64,000 bases of DNA, taken from a candidate division Hyd24-12 bacterium UBA6080. GTDB taxonomy: Bacteria > Fermentibacterota > Fermentibacteria > Fermentibacterales > JCC-6. The notes under the pieces are model-generated. The model searched no databases, had not been told where the DNA came from, and worked only from the letters and a program-made list of their open reading frames with translations. The DNA is taken from assembly GCA_002436025.1 (NCBI GenBank), contig DIXM01000001.1, positions 124,001 through 188,000 on the forward strand. The letters are read 5' to 3'. A program made the position numbers and the translations under genes. This document shows, in pieces, positions 15,722 to 23,638 of this stretch (positions within the stretch are counted from its first letter, which is position 1; each line of letters opens with the position of its first letter).

Positions 15722-17152
15722 CTACCTCAGTACTGTGAAGGCCCTGCTGGCTGAAGCGCCGTTTTCCCGTGCAACGAGGTAGTAGATCCCGTTTGACATC
15801 CCGGAGGGAACCGCCCACGAACCCGAATCGGAAACCCTGGCGACAACCCTTCCTGAAAGGTCAAGAACAGAGACGATCGGAGCGCCGAACCCCTGCACGG
15901 TGAAGGAGAGCACTGATCCCACTGGGTTCGCGCTGATGTCCACCGAGGGCTCAACGCCTTCGCCGACACCAGCGTATTCCTGCGCTTCGATGCCGACACT
16001 GCCAAGCAGGTTCATGCAGAGCAGTTTGCTCATTGAACGGCATTCGAGGTTGTTGGTCACGATGAGCGTCGTGTCGTTCTGGGAACCCCAGAAACCGTTG
16101 TCGTCAACCTCGGGGGTGAAGAAGAACATGCCCTGATCACCGTACTCCCAGTCGCAGGCATCGCCGTTGGAGGAGTAGCCCAGGACCTCGTAGCACCTGC
16201 CCCAGTCGTAACCGACGGGACCCGCCATCTGGGCGCCCCAGCTCTGGAAAGTGGCCTGATCGGGAGTGGGCTGGTTGTTGTAACCCCACGGGTAGATCAG
16301 GTAACCGCCATAGGTATGGAAGTTGAAGCCACCAAGGGGCATCAGTTCCACCATCAGATCACTCAGACCCTGTGTTTCGACTTCGGAGAAGGCCGCAGTG
16401 CCTCTGTACGTCTCGCTGTAGGGGTCGGGGCTTGAACCGATGTTGTCGTACCCCCACATGTAGCCCCAGTTGCGGTTAAGGTCGATCCCTGTGCCCGAAG
16501 TAAAATTGAGGTTCTTCCTGTGATTGGGAGCGCCGCTGGGAAGGTTGTAGTAGTAGGCATCGATGTTCACCATGGGAACGAAGTAGACCTGGGCATTGTC
16601 GAGAATGAAGGTTGCCATGGTATCGCTGCCGTATTCGCTGGTGAGCCACTGTGCGAAGTCGATGAGGGCGGAGTTGCCCCCCGGTTCGCGGCCGTGGGTG
16701 AGAGCGTTGAAGAAGATGACTGGAGCATCGGAACCGGCGTTGGTGATCCTGACGTGATAAATGTCACGGTTCTGATAGGATTGGGCAAAGGCAACCGGGG
16801 TGTCCACAAGGTCGCTTCCGGCGGCAAGATTGGCCCAGAACGCATTGTTCTCGTTGGGGCCGTAATAGTATCCGAACTCGTTCCTGCTCTGGTCGTTCAT
16901 GGGCTGAGCCCACTCTGCGGGGAGGACCTTGGCGTGAGGGAACCTCAGCATGGTCTCTTCAACGAAACGGTCTTCGACCATGACGTCAACAAAGCCCTCA
17001 CTTCTGCTGCTGTTGGCAATGTCGTACCCCATGGAAGCGATGCTTGAGAAGTCTGAGTCTGTGAGGGAGGGTATCCGGATCAGACGCCAGGCGAAAGCCC
17101 CGGATGAAAGTGTGAGAAGCAGAACTAAACACAGTGCAGCGCAACGGTTCAT
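15722..17152 (-). CDS. Secreted M14 zinc carboxypeptidase with sorting domain
   Basis: The 476-residue protein has a signal peptide (cleavage near residue 21) and a complete M14 catalytic domain. Zinc ligands are His153 and Glu156 (HGREPGG) and His279 (NFHTYGG). The substrate Asn/Arg pair is at 226-227 (DLNRNWG), and catalytic Glu348 lies in TPEVDD. This predicts removal of C-terminal residues from peptides outside the cell. The last ~75 residues form a Por-type sorting domain (ISANPVGS, VLDLSGRVVA, GIYYLVAR). The start follows AGGAGG. It is transcribed ahead of the J-protein and MerR genes and divergently from rpsT. Confidence 0.93.
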   Translation of the reverse strand: MNRCAALCLVLLLTLSSGAFAWRLIRIPSLTDSDFSSIASMGYDIANSSRSEGFVDVMVEDRFVEETMLRFPHAKVLPAEWAQPMNDQSRNEFGYYYGPNENNAFWANLAAGSDLVDTPVAFAQSYQNRDIYHVRITNAGSDAPVIFFNALTHGREPGGNSALIDFAQWLTSEYGSDTMATFILDNAQVYFVPMVNIDAYYYNLPSGAPNHRKNLNFTSGTGIDLNRNWGYMWGYDNIGSSPDPYSETYRGTAAFSEVETQGLSDLMVELMPLGGFNFHTYGGYLIYPWGYNNQPTPDQATFQSWGAQMAGPVGYDWGRCYEVLGYSSNGDACDWEYGDQGMFFFTPEVDDNGFWGSQNDTTLIVTNNLECRSMSKLLCMNLLGSVGIEAQEYAGVGEGVEPSVDISANPVGSVLSFTVQGFGAPIVSVLDLSGRVVARVSDSGSWAVPSGMSNGIYYLVARENGASASRAFTVLR

Positions 17153-17168
17153 TGTATCCTCCTGAACA

Positions 17169-17197
17169 TTGACAAATGGGCATGAAACAAATAGTTT
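17169..17197 (+). promoter_or_regulatory. Likely rpsT promoter
   Basis: A consensus TTGACA (17169-17174) is followed after 17 bases by a weak -10 box TAGTTT (17192-17197). Transcription would start near 17204 and leave a ~68-base leader. Confidence 0.45.
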
Positions 17198-17217
17198 CGC
17201 CCTTCACACGTGTATAC

Positions 17218-17235
17218 CCCGGAAACACTTTCGGG
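17218..17235 (+). promoter_or_regulatory. Hairpin in the rpsT leader
   Basis: CCCGgAAA-CAC-TTTCGGG folds into a 7-bp stem with one bulged G in the rpsT 5' leader, 36 bases before the start codon. S20 synthesis is autoregulated in E. coli, so a leader structure could matter here, but that role is inference. Confidence 0.35.
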
Positions 17236-17271
17236 TTTCAGTTCTGGCTATACTGTGAAAGGAGCCGTTCG

Positions 17272-17535
17272 TTGGCAAGGAGCAGGCAGTCGGTCAAGAG
17301 ACACAACACCGACATTGAAAAAAGACTTCGCAACCGCAGCAAGCTTAACAGACTTCGCACAGCGTTGCGCAGGGTGGTTGAAACCACCGGCACCGAAGAA
17401 AAGGCCGACGTCATGAAGAAGGCCCAGAGCCTTCTTGACAAGGCCGGTCAGACAAGGCTTGTGCACCCCAACAAGGCGCGGCGCATCCAGAGCCGCATGG
17501 CCTCGAAGGCTGCTGCGGAAGCTTCAAAAGTGTGA
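17272..17535 (+). CDS. rpsT: 30S ribosomal protein S20
   Basis: S20 is a primary 16S rRNA-binding protein of the small subunit. The 87-residue, strongly basic helical protein shows the family pattern: a SRQSVKRHNTDIEKRLRNRS helix, a LRTALRRVVETT segment and HPNKARRIQSRMASKAA near the C-terminus. TTG at 17272 is chosen because AAAGGAG lies seven bases upstream and because it gives the family's usual Met-Ala N-terminus. Upstream ATGs in the frame add 32 residues foreign to the family. A strong terminator follows, so it is a single-gene unit. Confidence 0.93.
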   Translation: MARSRQSVKRHNTDIEKRLRNRSKLNRLRTALRRVVETTGTEEKADVMKKAQSLLDKAGQTRLVHPNKARRIQSRMASKAAAEASKV

Positions 17536-17542
17536 TATCGGG

Positions 17543-17565
17543 GGGGGGCTTTCGGCCCCCCTTTT
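17543..17565 (+). terminator. Intrinsic terminator of rpsT
   Basis: The stem GGGGGGC/GCCCCCC with a TTTCG loop is followed by TTTT, eight bases after the rpsT stop codon. Confidence 0.9.
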
Positions 17566-17680
17566 CACACCCCCGGGCTCATCCAGCCTTATTCCTTCTG
17601 CAGTCTCGACCAGCATGAAATCACTTTTGTTCCCTCTCACCGGGCATTCAGGAATGCTCGGAGATATTGGTGTGGAATCC

Positions 17681-17709
17681 TTCTCAAAAGTTCGGGAGCA
17701 GGGTATAGT
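17681..17709 (+). promoter_or_regulatory. Candidate promoter for the sulfatase-fold gene
   Basis: TTCTCA (17681-17686) and TATAGT (17704-17709) are separated by 17 bases. The rest of the 222-base gap after rpsT holds only the terminator and a small CTCAG/CTGAG hairpin at 17734-17747. Confidence 0.4.
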
Positions 17710-17757
17710 TATCCGATGGAGAAGTGAAGCAACTCAGTAAACTGAGAGGGCTATGGA

Positions 17758-19140
17758 ATGAGTTCAAAGGCAGTATTCAGGTATATTGTCTCATCAAAAT
17801 GCTTAAGCATGCGTTTATGTCTATTCATTTCTTTGCTTCTTGTCATGTCGTGTTCAACCCCGCACTCAAGGCCCAACATAGTCCTTATAGTCATCGACAC
17901 ACTAAGACAGGATCATCTGGGCTGCTACGGATACCACAGGAACACTTCTCCGAACATCGACAGCCTTGCGGCTTCAGGTGTCACGTTCAGGAACGTTCAG
18001 GCCCAGAGTTCATGGACACTTCCCTCAATGGCTTCCATGATGACAGGGCTTACGCACAGGGTTCATGGAACCGGTTTCTGGGATGGTGCATTCTTTGGCC
18101 TGGACCCTTCGCTTGCAACCCTTCCAACCATCATGGCAGGAAACGGGTATCAGACCGCGGCTTTTTTCAATGTTGTCTTTCTCAGCCCGGAATTCGGCTT
18201 TCACAGGGGGTTCCAATTCTACAGCTGCGAGAGTTCAGTGGAAGAGGGACTTGTCAGGAATGCGGAAGATACGGTCAACGACATCAACCGCTGGCTAAAC
18301 ACTAATTCTGGAGGCGGTTACGATCCGGACAAGCCTCTTTTTCTTGTCATTCATTTCTACGATCCCCACCTGAAGTACTCCCCTCCCGCTCCTTATGACA
18401 CACTTTTCACGAACCCTGATTACACGGGAACCTACAACGCCGACTGGGGCGGAAAGGCGGCAACGGCACCCGTGAACTGCGGCAACGAGGTTCCAGACTC
18501 AACAGACATTGCCAATCTCGAAGCACTTTACGATGGAGAGATAGCATTCGTGGATCGGAATATCGGCCGTCTGGTCGCGGTACTGGGTGAGCGCGGCCTG
18601 ACATCGAACACATGGTTCATAATCACGGCCGACCACGGCGAGGAGTTCTACGAACACTGCGGAGTTGGCCACGGACATACTCTGTACCAGGAACTGCTTT
18701 CCATTCCACTCATCATAACCGGTCCCGGGCTTGATCCCGACACCGAAGCTGAAGCAGTGGCGGCACAGATAGACGTGTTGCCAACGGTGCTCTCGATTTG
18801 TGGTCTAAGCGTGCCGGAATGGGCTGAAGGGCAGGACCTTCTTTCATCCGGCAGAAACTTGAGATCAAGGGATGTCTTCTCGAGTCTTGTAACGTCCTTT
18901 GGACCATGGGTCGCTGTGAGGCGGGGAAACATGAAACTGCACTGGCAGCAGAGCGATGATGCTTCGATGCAGTTCAATCTCGATAACGACCCTTTGGAAA
19001 CGTCAATGCTGGATGAGGTTGATTCTTCCCTGGTTGAAAGCGCACTGTGGTATTGGGCGACTCCGCCCGCAGGGCATCCCGAGCCGGCTGATATGGACCA
19101 GGCCATGACAAACGCCCTGCGTGGACTGGGATACCTCTAG
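17758..19140 (+). CDS. Sulfatase-fold (alkaline phosphatase superfamily) lipoprotein
   Basis: The 460-residue protein is a lipoprotein by its LLVMSC lipobox (Cys32). The sulfatase-like domain has metal-binding Asp47 (IVIDTLR), QDHLGCYGY, TADHGEE and a C-terminal subdomain. At the nucleophile position the sequence is SSWTLPSMASMMTG, so Thr87 replaces the Cys or Ser that becomes formylglycine in true sulfatases. Thr nucleophiles are known in phosphotransferases and phosphodiesterases of this superfamily, so phospho-ester chemistry is more likely than sulfate hydrolysis. AGAGGG supports ATG 17758; ATG 17809 would give a shorter signal peptide. It converges on cysS. Confidence 0.8.
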   Translation: MSSKAVFRYIVSSKCLSMRLCLFISLLLVMSCSTPHSRPNIVLIVIDTLRQDHLGCYGYHRNTSPNIDSLAASGVTFRNVQAQSSWTLPSMASMMTGLTHRVHGTGFWDGAFFGLDPSLATLPTIMAGNGYQTAAFFNVVFLSPEFGFHRGFQFYSCESSVEEGLVRNAEDTVNDINRWLNTNSGGGYDPDKPLFLVIHFYDPHLKYSPPAPYDTLFTNPDYTGTYNADWGGKAATAPVNCGNEVPDSTDIANLEALYDGEIAFVDRNIGRLVAVLGERGLTSNTWFIITADHGEEFYEHCGVGHGHTLYQELLSIPLIITGPGLDPDTEAEAVAAQIDVLPTVLSICGLSVPEWAEGQDLLSSGRNLRSRDVFSSLVTSFGPWVAVRRGNMKLHWQQSDDASMQFNLDNDPLETSMLDEVDSSLVESALWYWATPPAGHPEPADMDQAMTNALRGLGYL

Positions 19141-19150
19141 TCGACCGGTT

Positions 19151-20578
19151 CTAATGAGCCGAAGCGCCCCCCGGGCTGATCTCGCTCTCCCCCCCGGGCA
19201 GGTCCTTGACCTTAAACCCCAGCGATTCCAGGCTCCGGCGCATGTCGTCGGCCTCTTCGAACATCTTTCTGGTCCTGAGCACGCCCCTCAGACGGGCGAG
19301 AACCCCGCACACCTCTTCCACTCCGGCAGAACGGCCCGCTCCGCGCAGCCTTAGCCCCAGTATCTCACCGGCCAGGGAGTCGAGGGTTTCGGCCATGGGC
19401 TCGGCTCCGCCCTCACCAGTGTCCAGCATCGTGTTGCCGGCCCTGACGAAGTCGAAGAGCACAGCAAGCGCCTGGGGGGTGTTCAGGTCGTCATCCATTG
19501 CTTCCGTAAATGCTTTTGTCGTTCCAGTGCAGAGTTCCTCCGCCCTGCCGGAAGGGGCGGAAGGGGCTTTTTCCAGCCTGTTTCGGAACGAGACAAGCCT
19601 TTCAAGTGCGCTTTCGGCGCTCTGAAGGCCCTGGTCGCTGAAATCGAGCGGACTGCGGTAATGGCTTCTGAGTATGTAAAGCCTCACCACCATGGGGTCG
19701 AACCTGTCGAACAGGTCATGGAGAAGCGTGAAATTGCCCAGGCTTTTACCCATCTTCCTTCCGTCAACGGTCACCATGTTGTTGTGAAGCCAGAACCGGG
19801 CGAAGGGTTTTCCTGTCGCGGCCTCGCTCTGGGCGATCTCGCACTCGTGGTGGGGGAATGAGTTCTCGAGCCCTCCCCCGTGAATGTCTATTGTGTCGCC
19901 GAGGTACCGCATGGACATAGCGCTGCACTCGAGGTGCCAGCCCGGATACCCGCGTCCCCAGGGGCTGTTCCACTGAAGAAGGTGAGCGGCTTCGGCCTTC
20001 TTCCACAGTGCGAAATCCCTCGGGTCGCGCTTGTCGGAGGCCGTTTCCACCCTTGTACCCGCCATGGCGTCCTCCCCGCTCCGGCCGCTGAGCCTGCCGT
20101 ACCGGGGAAAGGATGAGACGTCGAAGTACACATTGCCCCCGCTGACGTAGGCGTGCCCCCCGGCAAGGAGCTTCAGAACGAGTTCGATCTGCTCGGGTAT
20201 GTGGCCCGAAGCCCGTGGAGAAACATCCGGACGCAGGTTGTTGAGGGCGTCCATGTCACGGAAGTAGCTGGCGGTGTACTTTTCCGCCAACTCCATCGGT
20301 TCGAGCTTTTCAAGCACGGCCTGCTTCTGGAGCTTGTCTTCGCCCTGGTCGGCGTCGTCGGTGAGGTGCCCGACATCGGTAATGTTCTGAACGTACCTCA
20401 CGGTGTAGCCCCTGCTGCGCAGCCAGCGAACAAGCACATCGAAGCCGACGTAGCTTTTCCCGTGACCCAGATGGCTGTGGCCGTAGACGGTTGGTCCGCA
20501 GACGTAAACGCCCACGAAGGGCGGGTTCAGGGGTTCGAAATCCTCTTTCGTCCTGGTGACGGAGTTGTACAGTTTCAC
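19151..20578 (-). CDS. cysS: Cysteinyl-tRNA synthetase
   Basis: CysRS is a class I synthetase. The 475-residue protein has the zinc-binding Cys27 (YVCGPT), the HIGH motif as HLGH (36-39), the KMSKS motif as KMGKS (275-279), and the zinc ligands in WHLECSA and FPHHECEIAQSE. A DALR-type helical C-terminus follows. It initiates at GTG, overlapping the trpS stop by four bases (GTGA), so the two synthetases are translationally coupled. Confidence 0.95.
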   Translation of the reverse strand: MKLYNSVTRTKEDFEPLNPPFVGVYVCGPTVYGHSHLGHGKSYVGFDVLVRWLRSRGYTVRYVQNITDVGHLTDDADQGEDKLQKQAVLEKLEPMELAEKYTASYFRDMDALNNLRPDVSPRASGHIPEQIELVLKLLAGGHAYVSGGNVYFDVSSFPRYGRLSGRSGEDAMAGTRVETASDKRDPRDFALWKKAEAAHLLQWNSPWGRGYPGWHLECSAMSMRYLGDTIDIHGGGLENSFPHHECEIAQSEAATGKPFARFWLHNNMVTVDGRKMGKSLGNFTLLHDLFDRFDPMVVRLYILRSHYRSPLDFSDQGLQSAESALERLVSFRNRLEKAPSAPSGRAEELCTGTTKAFTEAMDDDLNTPQALAVLFDFVRAGNTMLDTGEGGAEPMAETLDSLAGEILGLRLRGAGRSAGVEEVCGVLARLRGVLRTRKMFEEADDMRRSLESLGFKVKDLPGGESEISPGGASAH

Positions 20579-21570
20579 TGCGCACCCATTCCTTCGTAGT
20601 CGATCTTCATCGCCTGGCGCACCAGTTCCATGGTCAGGGCGCCCTCCCTCCGGGCGGACTCGGTTCCCCGCGCAACTATCTCCTCCACCACGCCGGGTCT
20701 GTCGTACCGGGCCCGCCGCTCCCTCACAGGGTCAAGAAGCTCGTTGAGAATGCGGATAAGGTTCTTCTTGCACGCGACGCAGCCGATGGTTCCAGCCCGG
20801 CACGATGATTCGATCTCCGGGACCTCGATGGCGTTGAAGGCTTTGTGCCAGGCGAAGACAGTGCACACCTCGGGATGACCTGGGTCGTCCTTCCTTATCC
20901 TGGCGGGGTCGGTCACGGCTGACATGACCTTTACCCTGACCTCTTCCGGGCTGTCCTTCAGGTAGATCGCGTTCCCGAGGGACTTGCTCATCTTTGCGCC
21001 CCCGTCCAGCCCCACAAGCCTTGGAATGTCGCTCACCAGAGCCCTGGGCTCGGGAAAGACTTCGCCGTAAAGCTCGTTGAAACGCCTTGCCACGAACCGC
21101 GTGACCTCGACGTGGGGAAGCTGGTCCTCACCCACGGGCACCAGGTTGGCCCTGCAGAACAGGATGTCGGCGGCCTGGCTCACGGGGTAACCGAGGAAGC
21201 CGTACGTCATGTCGGTGTAGCCGTACTGCCTGGCTTCGGTCTTGATGGTTGGGTTGTGCCTGAGCCTGCTGACCGTAACAAAGAGCCCGAAAAGCACAGT
21301 GAGCTCGGCGATGGCGGGAACCATGCTTTGAATGAAGATGCTTGTTCGGTCAGGGTCCAGACCCGCACTTATGTTGTCGAGCGCCACTTCACGGGCGTGG
21401 ACCTTCAGAAGGCCGGGTGTTTCCCAGTGGGTGGTCAGGGCCTGGACGTCCGCGATGATTATGAAGGTGTCCAGGGAGTCCTGAAGCTTCACCCTGTTCC
21501 GAAGTGAACCGACGTAATGCCCGAGATGAAGGGGACCGGTGGGTCGGTCACCCGTGAGTATCCGTTCCAT
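20575..21570 (-). CDS. trpS: Tryptophanyl-tRNA synthetase
   Basis: TrpRS is a class I synthetase that charges tRNA-Trp. The 331-residue protein has GDRPTGPLHLGHYVGS with HLGH at 15-18, the tryptophan-pocket region MTYGFLGYPVSQAADIL with GEDQLPHVEVTR, and KMSKS at 193-197. The length is normal. It is the upstream member of the trpS-cysS pair and lies 14 bases after the AmgK-like kinase gene. Confidence 0.95.
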   Translation of the reverse strand: MERILTGDRPTGPLHLGHYVGSLRNRVKLQDSLDTFIIIADVQALTTHWETPGLLKVHAREVALDNISAGLDPDRTSIFIQSMVPAIAELTVLFGLFVTVSRLRHNPTIKTEARQYGYTDMTYGFLGYPVSQAADILFCRANLVPVGEDQLPHVEVTRFVARRFNELYGEVFPEPRALVSDIPRLVGLDGGAKMSKSLGNAIYLKDSPEEVRVKVMSAVTDPARIRKDDPGHPEVCTVFAWHKAFNAIEVPEIESSCRAGTIGCVACKKNLIRILNELLDPVRERRARYDRPGVVEEIVARGTESARREGALTMELVRQAMKIDYEGMGAQ

Positions 21571-21584
21571 GGTGAATGTCTCCC

Positions 21585-22595
21585 CTATTGCTGTTCGAGA
21601 ATGACCGGGTCGTCCTGCTCGCGGAAGGCCCTGAGATCGATCTCGCCGACGTGGTTTTCCACCAGGCTGATGATCCGTTCAACCGCCGGCCTCACCGAGG
21701 GACAGTACTCAGGGTACTCTTCGAGGTATCTGAGCGTTCTCGGGATGTGCGCCAGGTACCTTGACCTGCCCAGCGCCCTGTACTGCCAGGCGAACGTGCC
21801 CAGAGCCTTCACGTTCCGCTGAACGGCGGTGAATATGAAATGAAAGATGTTGGAGCCCCCGGGACCGGTCAGGTACTGCAGCGCGGTGTGCTTCCATTCG
21901 TCCCCGATGTCCCTGTAGCTGTCGCGAAGAAGACTGGCGGCATCGTAGGTTGCGGGACCGAGCCTGGCGTCCTGCCAGTCCACGATCCTGAGCCTGTTGT
22001 CCTTCACCATGAGGTTCGCGCCGTGGTAGTCACGGTGGCAAAGTACGGTGTTGCCCTCCATTGCCCTTTCGCAAAGCCCCCTGAGGTGGAGCTGAAGGTC
22101 CAGAAGCTGGTCAAGGGGCACCCTGAGAAGCCTGAAGAAGAGATGTTCAAGCGTGTGCTCCATCTCCGCCATGAAAAAGCTGGCGGTGAAGTAACGCCTG
22201 CCGGCGACCGAGGATTTGGCAGATTCTTTCGGAATGTTCTTGTGAAGCAGCTTCAGCATGTCCAGTGCCTGCCTTGTAAGGACAAGGTAGGCTTCGGGGC
22301 TCTCGATGTCCAGAAGCCTCACGGGTCCCAGGTCCTCCTGAACGGCAAAGCCCAAGTCGGGAGAGCAGTGATAAAGCACGGGAACAGGGAAACCATGCTT
22401 CTGGAGGAGGCTGTGAACGTCCATCCAGGGCCAGAGCGGTACGCGTCGGCTGTCCATTGCGACGAAGGACGCGCCTTTGGCAGTGAATCTGAAGAACCTT
22501 CGGTTCGAGGCATCCCCGGAAATGGCTGAGATGCCGTCGATGTCTGGATACCTGTCCGTCAGCCACCTGCGGAACTCGTCATTGATGGTGTGCAA
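21585..22595 (-). CDS. amgK: AmgK-like aminoglycoside-phosphotransferase-family sugar kinase
   Basis: The 336-residue protein belongs to the APH-like kinase family. It has the catalytic loop HRDYHGANL (187-195), the metal-binding Asp in IVDWQDARLGPATYDAASL (about 206), and the SGDASNRRFFR glycine-rich region. This pattern and the length match AmgK, which phosphorylates the anomeric position of MurNAc or GlcNAc in peptidoglycan recycling. The adjacent MurU-like nucleotidyltransferase supports this call. TTG at 22595 is chosen because GAAGGAG lies five bases upstream; it overlaps the nucleotidyltransferase gene by 17 bases. Confidence 0.8.
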   Translation of the reverse strand: MHTINDEFRRWLTDRYPDIDGISAISGDASNRRFFRFTAKGASFVAMDSRRVPLWPWMDVHSLLQKHGFPVPVLYHCSPDLGFAVQEDLGPVRLLDIESPEAYLVLTRQALDMLKLLHKNIPKESAKSSVAGRRYFTASFFMAEMEHTLEHLFFRLLRVPLDQLLDLQLHLRGLCERAMEGNTVLCHRDYHGANLMVKDNRLRIVDWQDARLGPATYDAASLLRDSYRDIGDEWKHTALQYLTGPGGSNIFHFIFTAVQRNVKALGTFAWQYRALGRSRYLAHIPRTLRYLEEYPEYCPSVRPAVERIISLVENHVGEIDLRAFREQDDPVILEQQ

Positions 22596-23421
22596 GACCG
22601 CTCCTTCGGGCAAACCATGACAGTACCGAGTTTTCAAGCCTGGCGCCGGCACTGACCGAAGAGCCCTCAAGCATCACTGAATCCTCTATGACCGCTCCGG
22701 ATTCCACAACGCACCCCTCCGATACGTGACAGTTCCCGAGGATGTTCGCACCGGGCGAAACACTTGCCCCGGGGTGGATGAAACCACCGTGAGCAAGAAG
22801 ATTACGCCGGTATATGTCGACTTCGCCCATATCGGCCCACTCCCCGACCTGCTCATATGCGGCAGGTTCTCCGATAATAAGGGGTGAGAGAAGCCCCTGG
22901 AAGCCCTGTAACTCCGCCGCCCGCCGGGCAGCTTCGGGTTCAATCACGCAAACCCCCATGTAGTGCCTCGGAACACCGCCAACGATCACTGAACCATAGT
23001 TGCCGTAACCGGGAAAGTCACCGCACAAAAGGGTGCACAGAGCTCCGGAAGACCGGTGCTGCCGGAAAAGACCCTCGAGATCGGCCCTTACTATCATGTC
23101 GGTGTTCATCAGCATCCAGGGGCCGGTCATGGTTCCCGAAAGACCCGCCAGGGTTGCCGCAGCGCCAAGCGGTCTCTCCTCGAAAAGAAGCTCAGCTTCT
23201 CTGCGTGAGGTCTTTTGTGTTTCTTCAAGGATGAGGTCGGGGCAACGGCTGGCATTCACCGCCAGACGGTTCGGATCGAGCCGTCCAGCCTCCCTCGCCA
23301 TGAGGCCCAGAAGGGTCTGGTCCCTGAACGGGAGCAAAGCCTTGGGTCGCAAAAGGGAAAGGGGTTCTGCCCTTTTGCCGAACCCGGCTGTGAGAAGCAG
23401 AACCCCGTCAAGGTCCTTCAC
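22579..23421 (-). CDS. murU: Sugar-phosphate nucleotidyltransferase (MurU-like)
   Basis: The 280-residue protein opens with the nucleotidyltransferase signature LLLTAGFGKRAEPLSLLRPKALLPF, has an acidic metal site in MLMNTDMIV, and ends with repeated hexapeptide-like segments (HPGASVSPGANILGNCHVSEGCVVESGAVIEDS) of a left-handed beta helix. MurU makes UDP-MurNAc from MurNAc-1-phosphate, and pairing with an AmgK-like kinase is the known arrangement of that recycling shunt. MurU itself lacks the beta-helix tail, so another sugar-1-phosphate is possible. It starts at GTG. Confidence 0.8.
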   Translation of the reverse strand: MKDLDGVLLLTAGFGKRAEPLSLLRPKALLPFRDQTLLGLMAREAGRLDPNRLAVNASRCPDLILEETQKTSRREAELLFEERPLGAAATLAGLSGTMTGPWMLMNTDMIVRADLEGLFRQHRSSGALCTLLCGDFPGYGNYGSVIVGGVPRHYMGVCVIEPEAARRAAELQGFQGLLSPLIIGEPAAYEQVGEWADMGEVDIYRRNLLAHGGFIHPGASVSPGANILGNCHVSEGCVVESGAVIEDSVMLEGSSVSAGARLENSVLSWFARRSGLAHHQ

Positions 23422-23434
23422 GACAAGGGAACCT

Positions 23435-23638
23435 CTATCCGTAAACCTCGGTGCGGTTGCAGTCGCAAACCTTCACCCTGCGCCTCTGGGGGCGCCAGGT
23501 GCCCGTCTCTCCGTACGCGCACGCCACGTGGACGATGGGCTGTTTCTCCTTGCCGCAGACCTTGCAGATCTCCACGTGGATCGTCCTGGTTTCGTGGGCA
23601 AGCTTTGCGGTAAAGGATCTGTCCTTCTTCTTGGGCAT
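23435..23638 (-). CDS. Small conserved-looking zinc-ribbon-type protein
   Basis: The 67-residue basic protein begins MPKKKDRSF. It has CKVCGKEK near the N-terminus and VKVCDCNRTEVYG at the C-terminus, giving a CxxC...CxC set that could bind one zinc. The size, basicity and CxxC pairs recall ribosome-associated proteins such as L33, but it does not match L33 or L28. Its start overlaps the GH57 stop (TGATG), and it ends 14 bases before the nucleotidyltransferase. Function unknown. Confidence 0.65.
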   Translation of the reverse strand: MPKKKDRSFTAKLAHETRTIHVEICKVCGKEKQPIVHVACAYGETGTWRPQRRRVKVCDCNRTEVYG

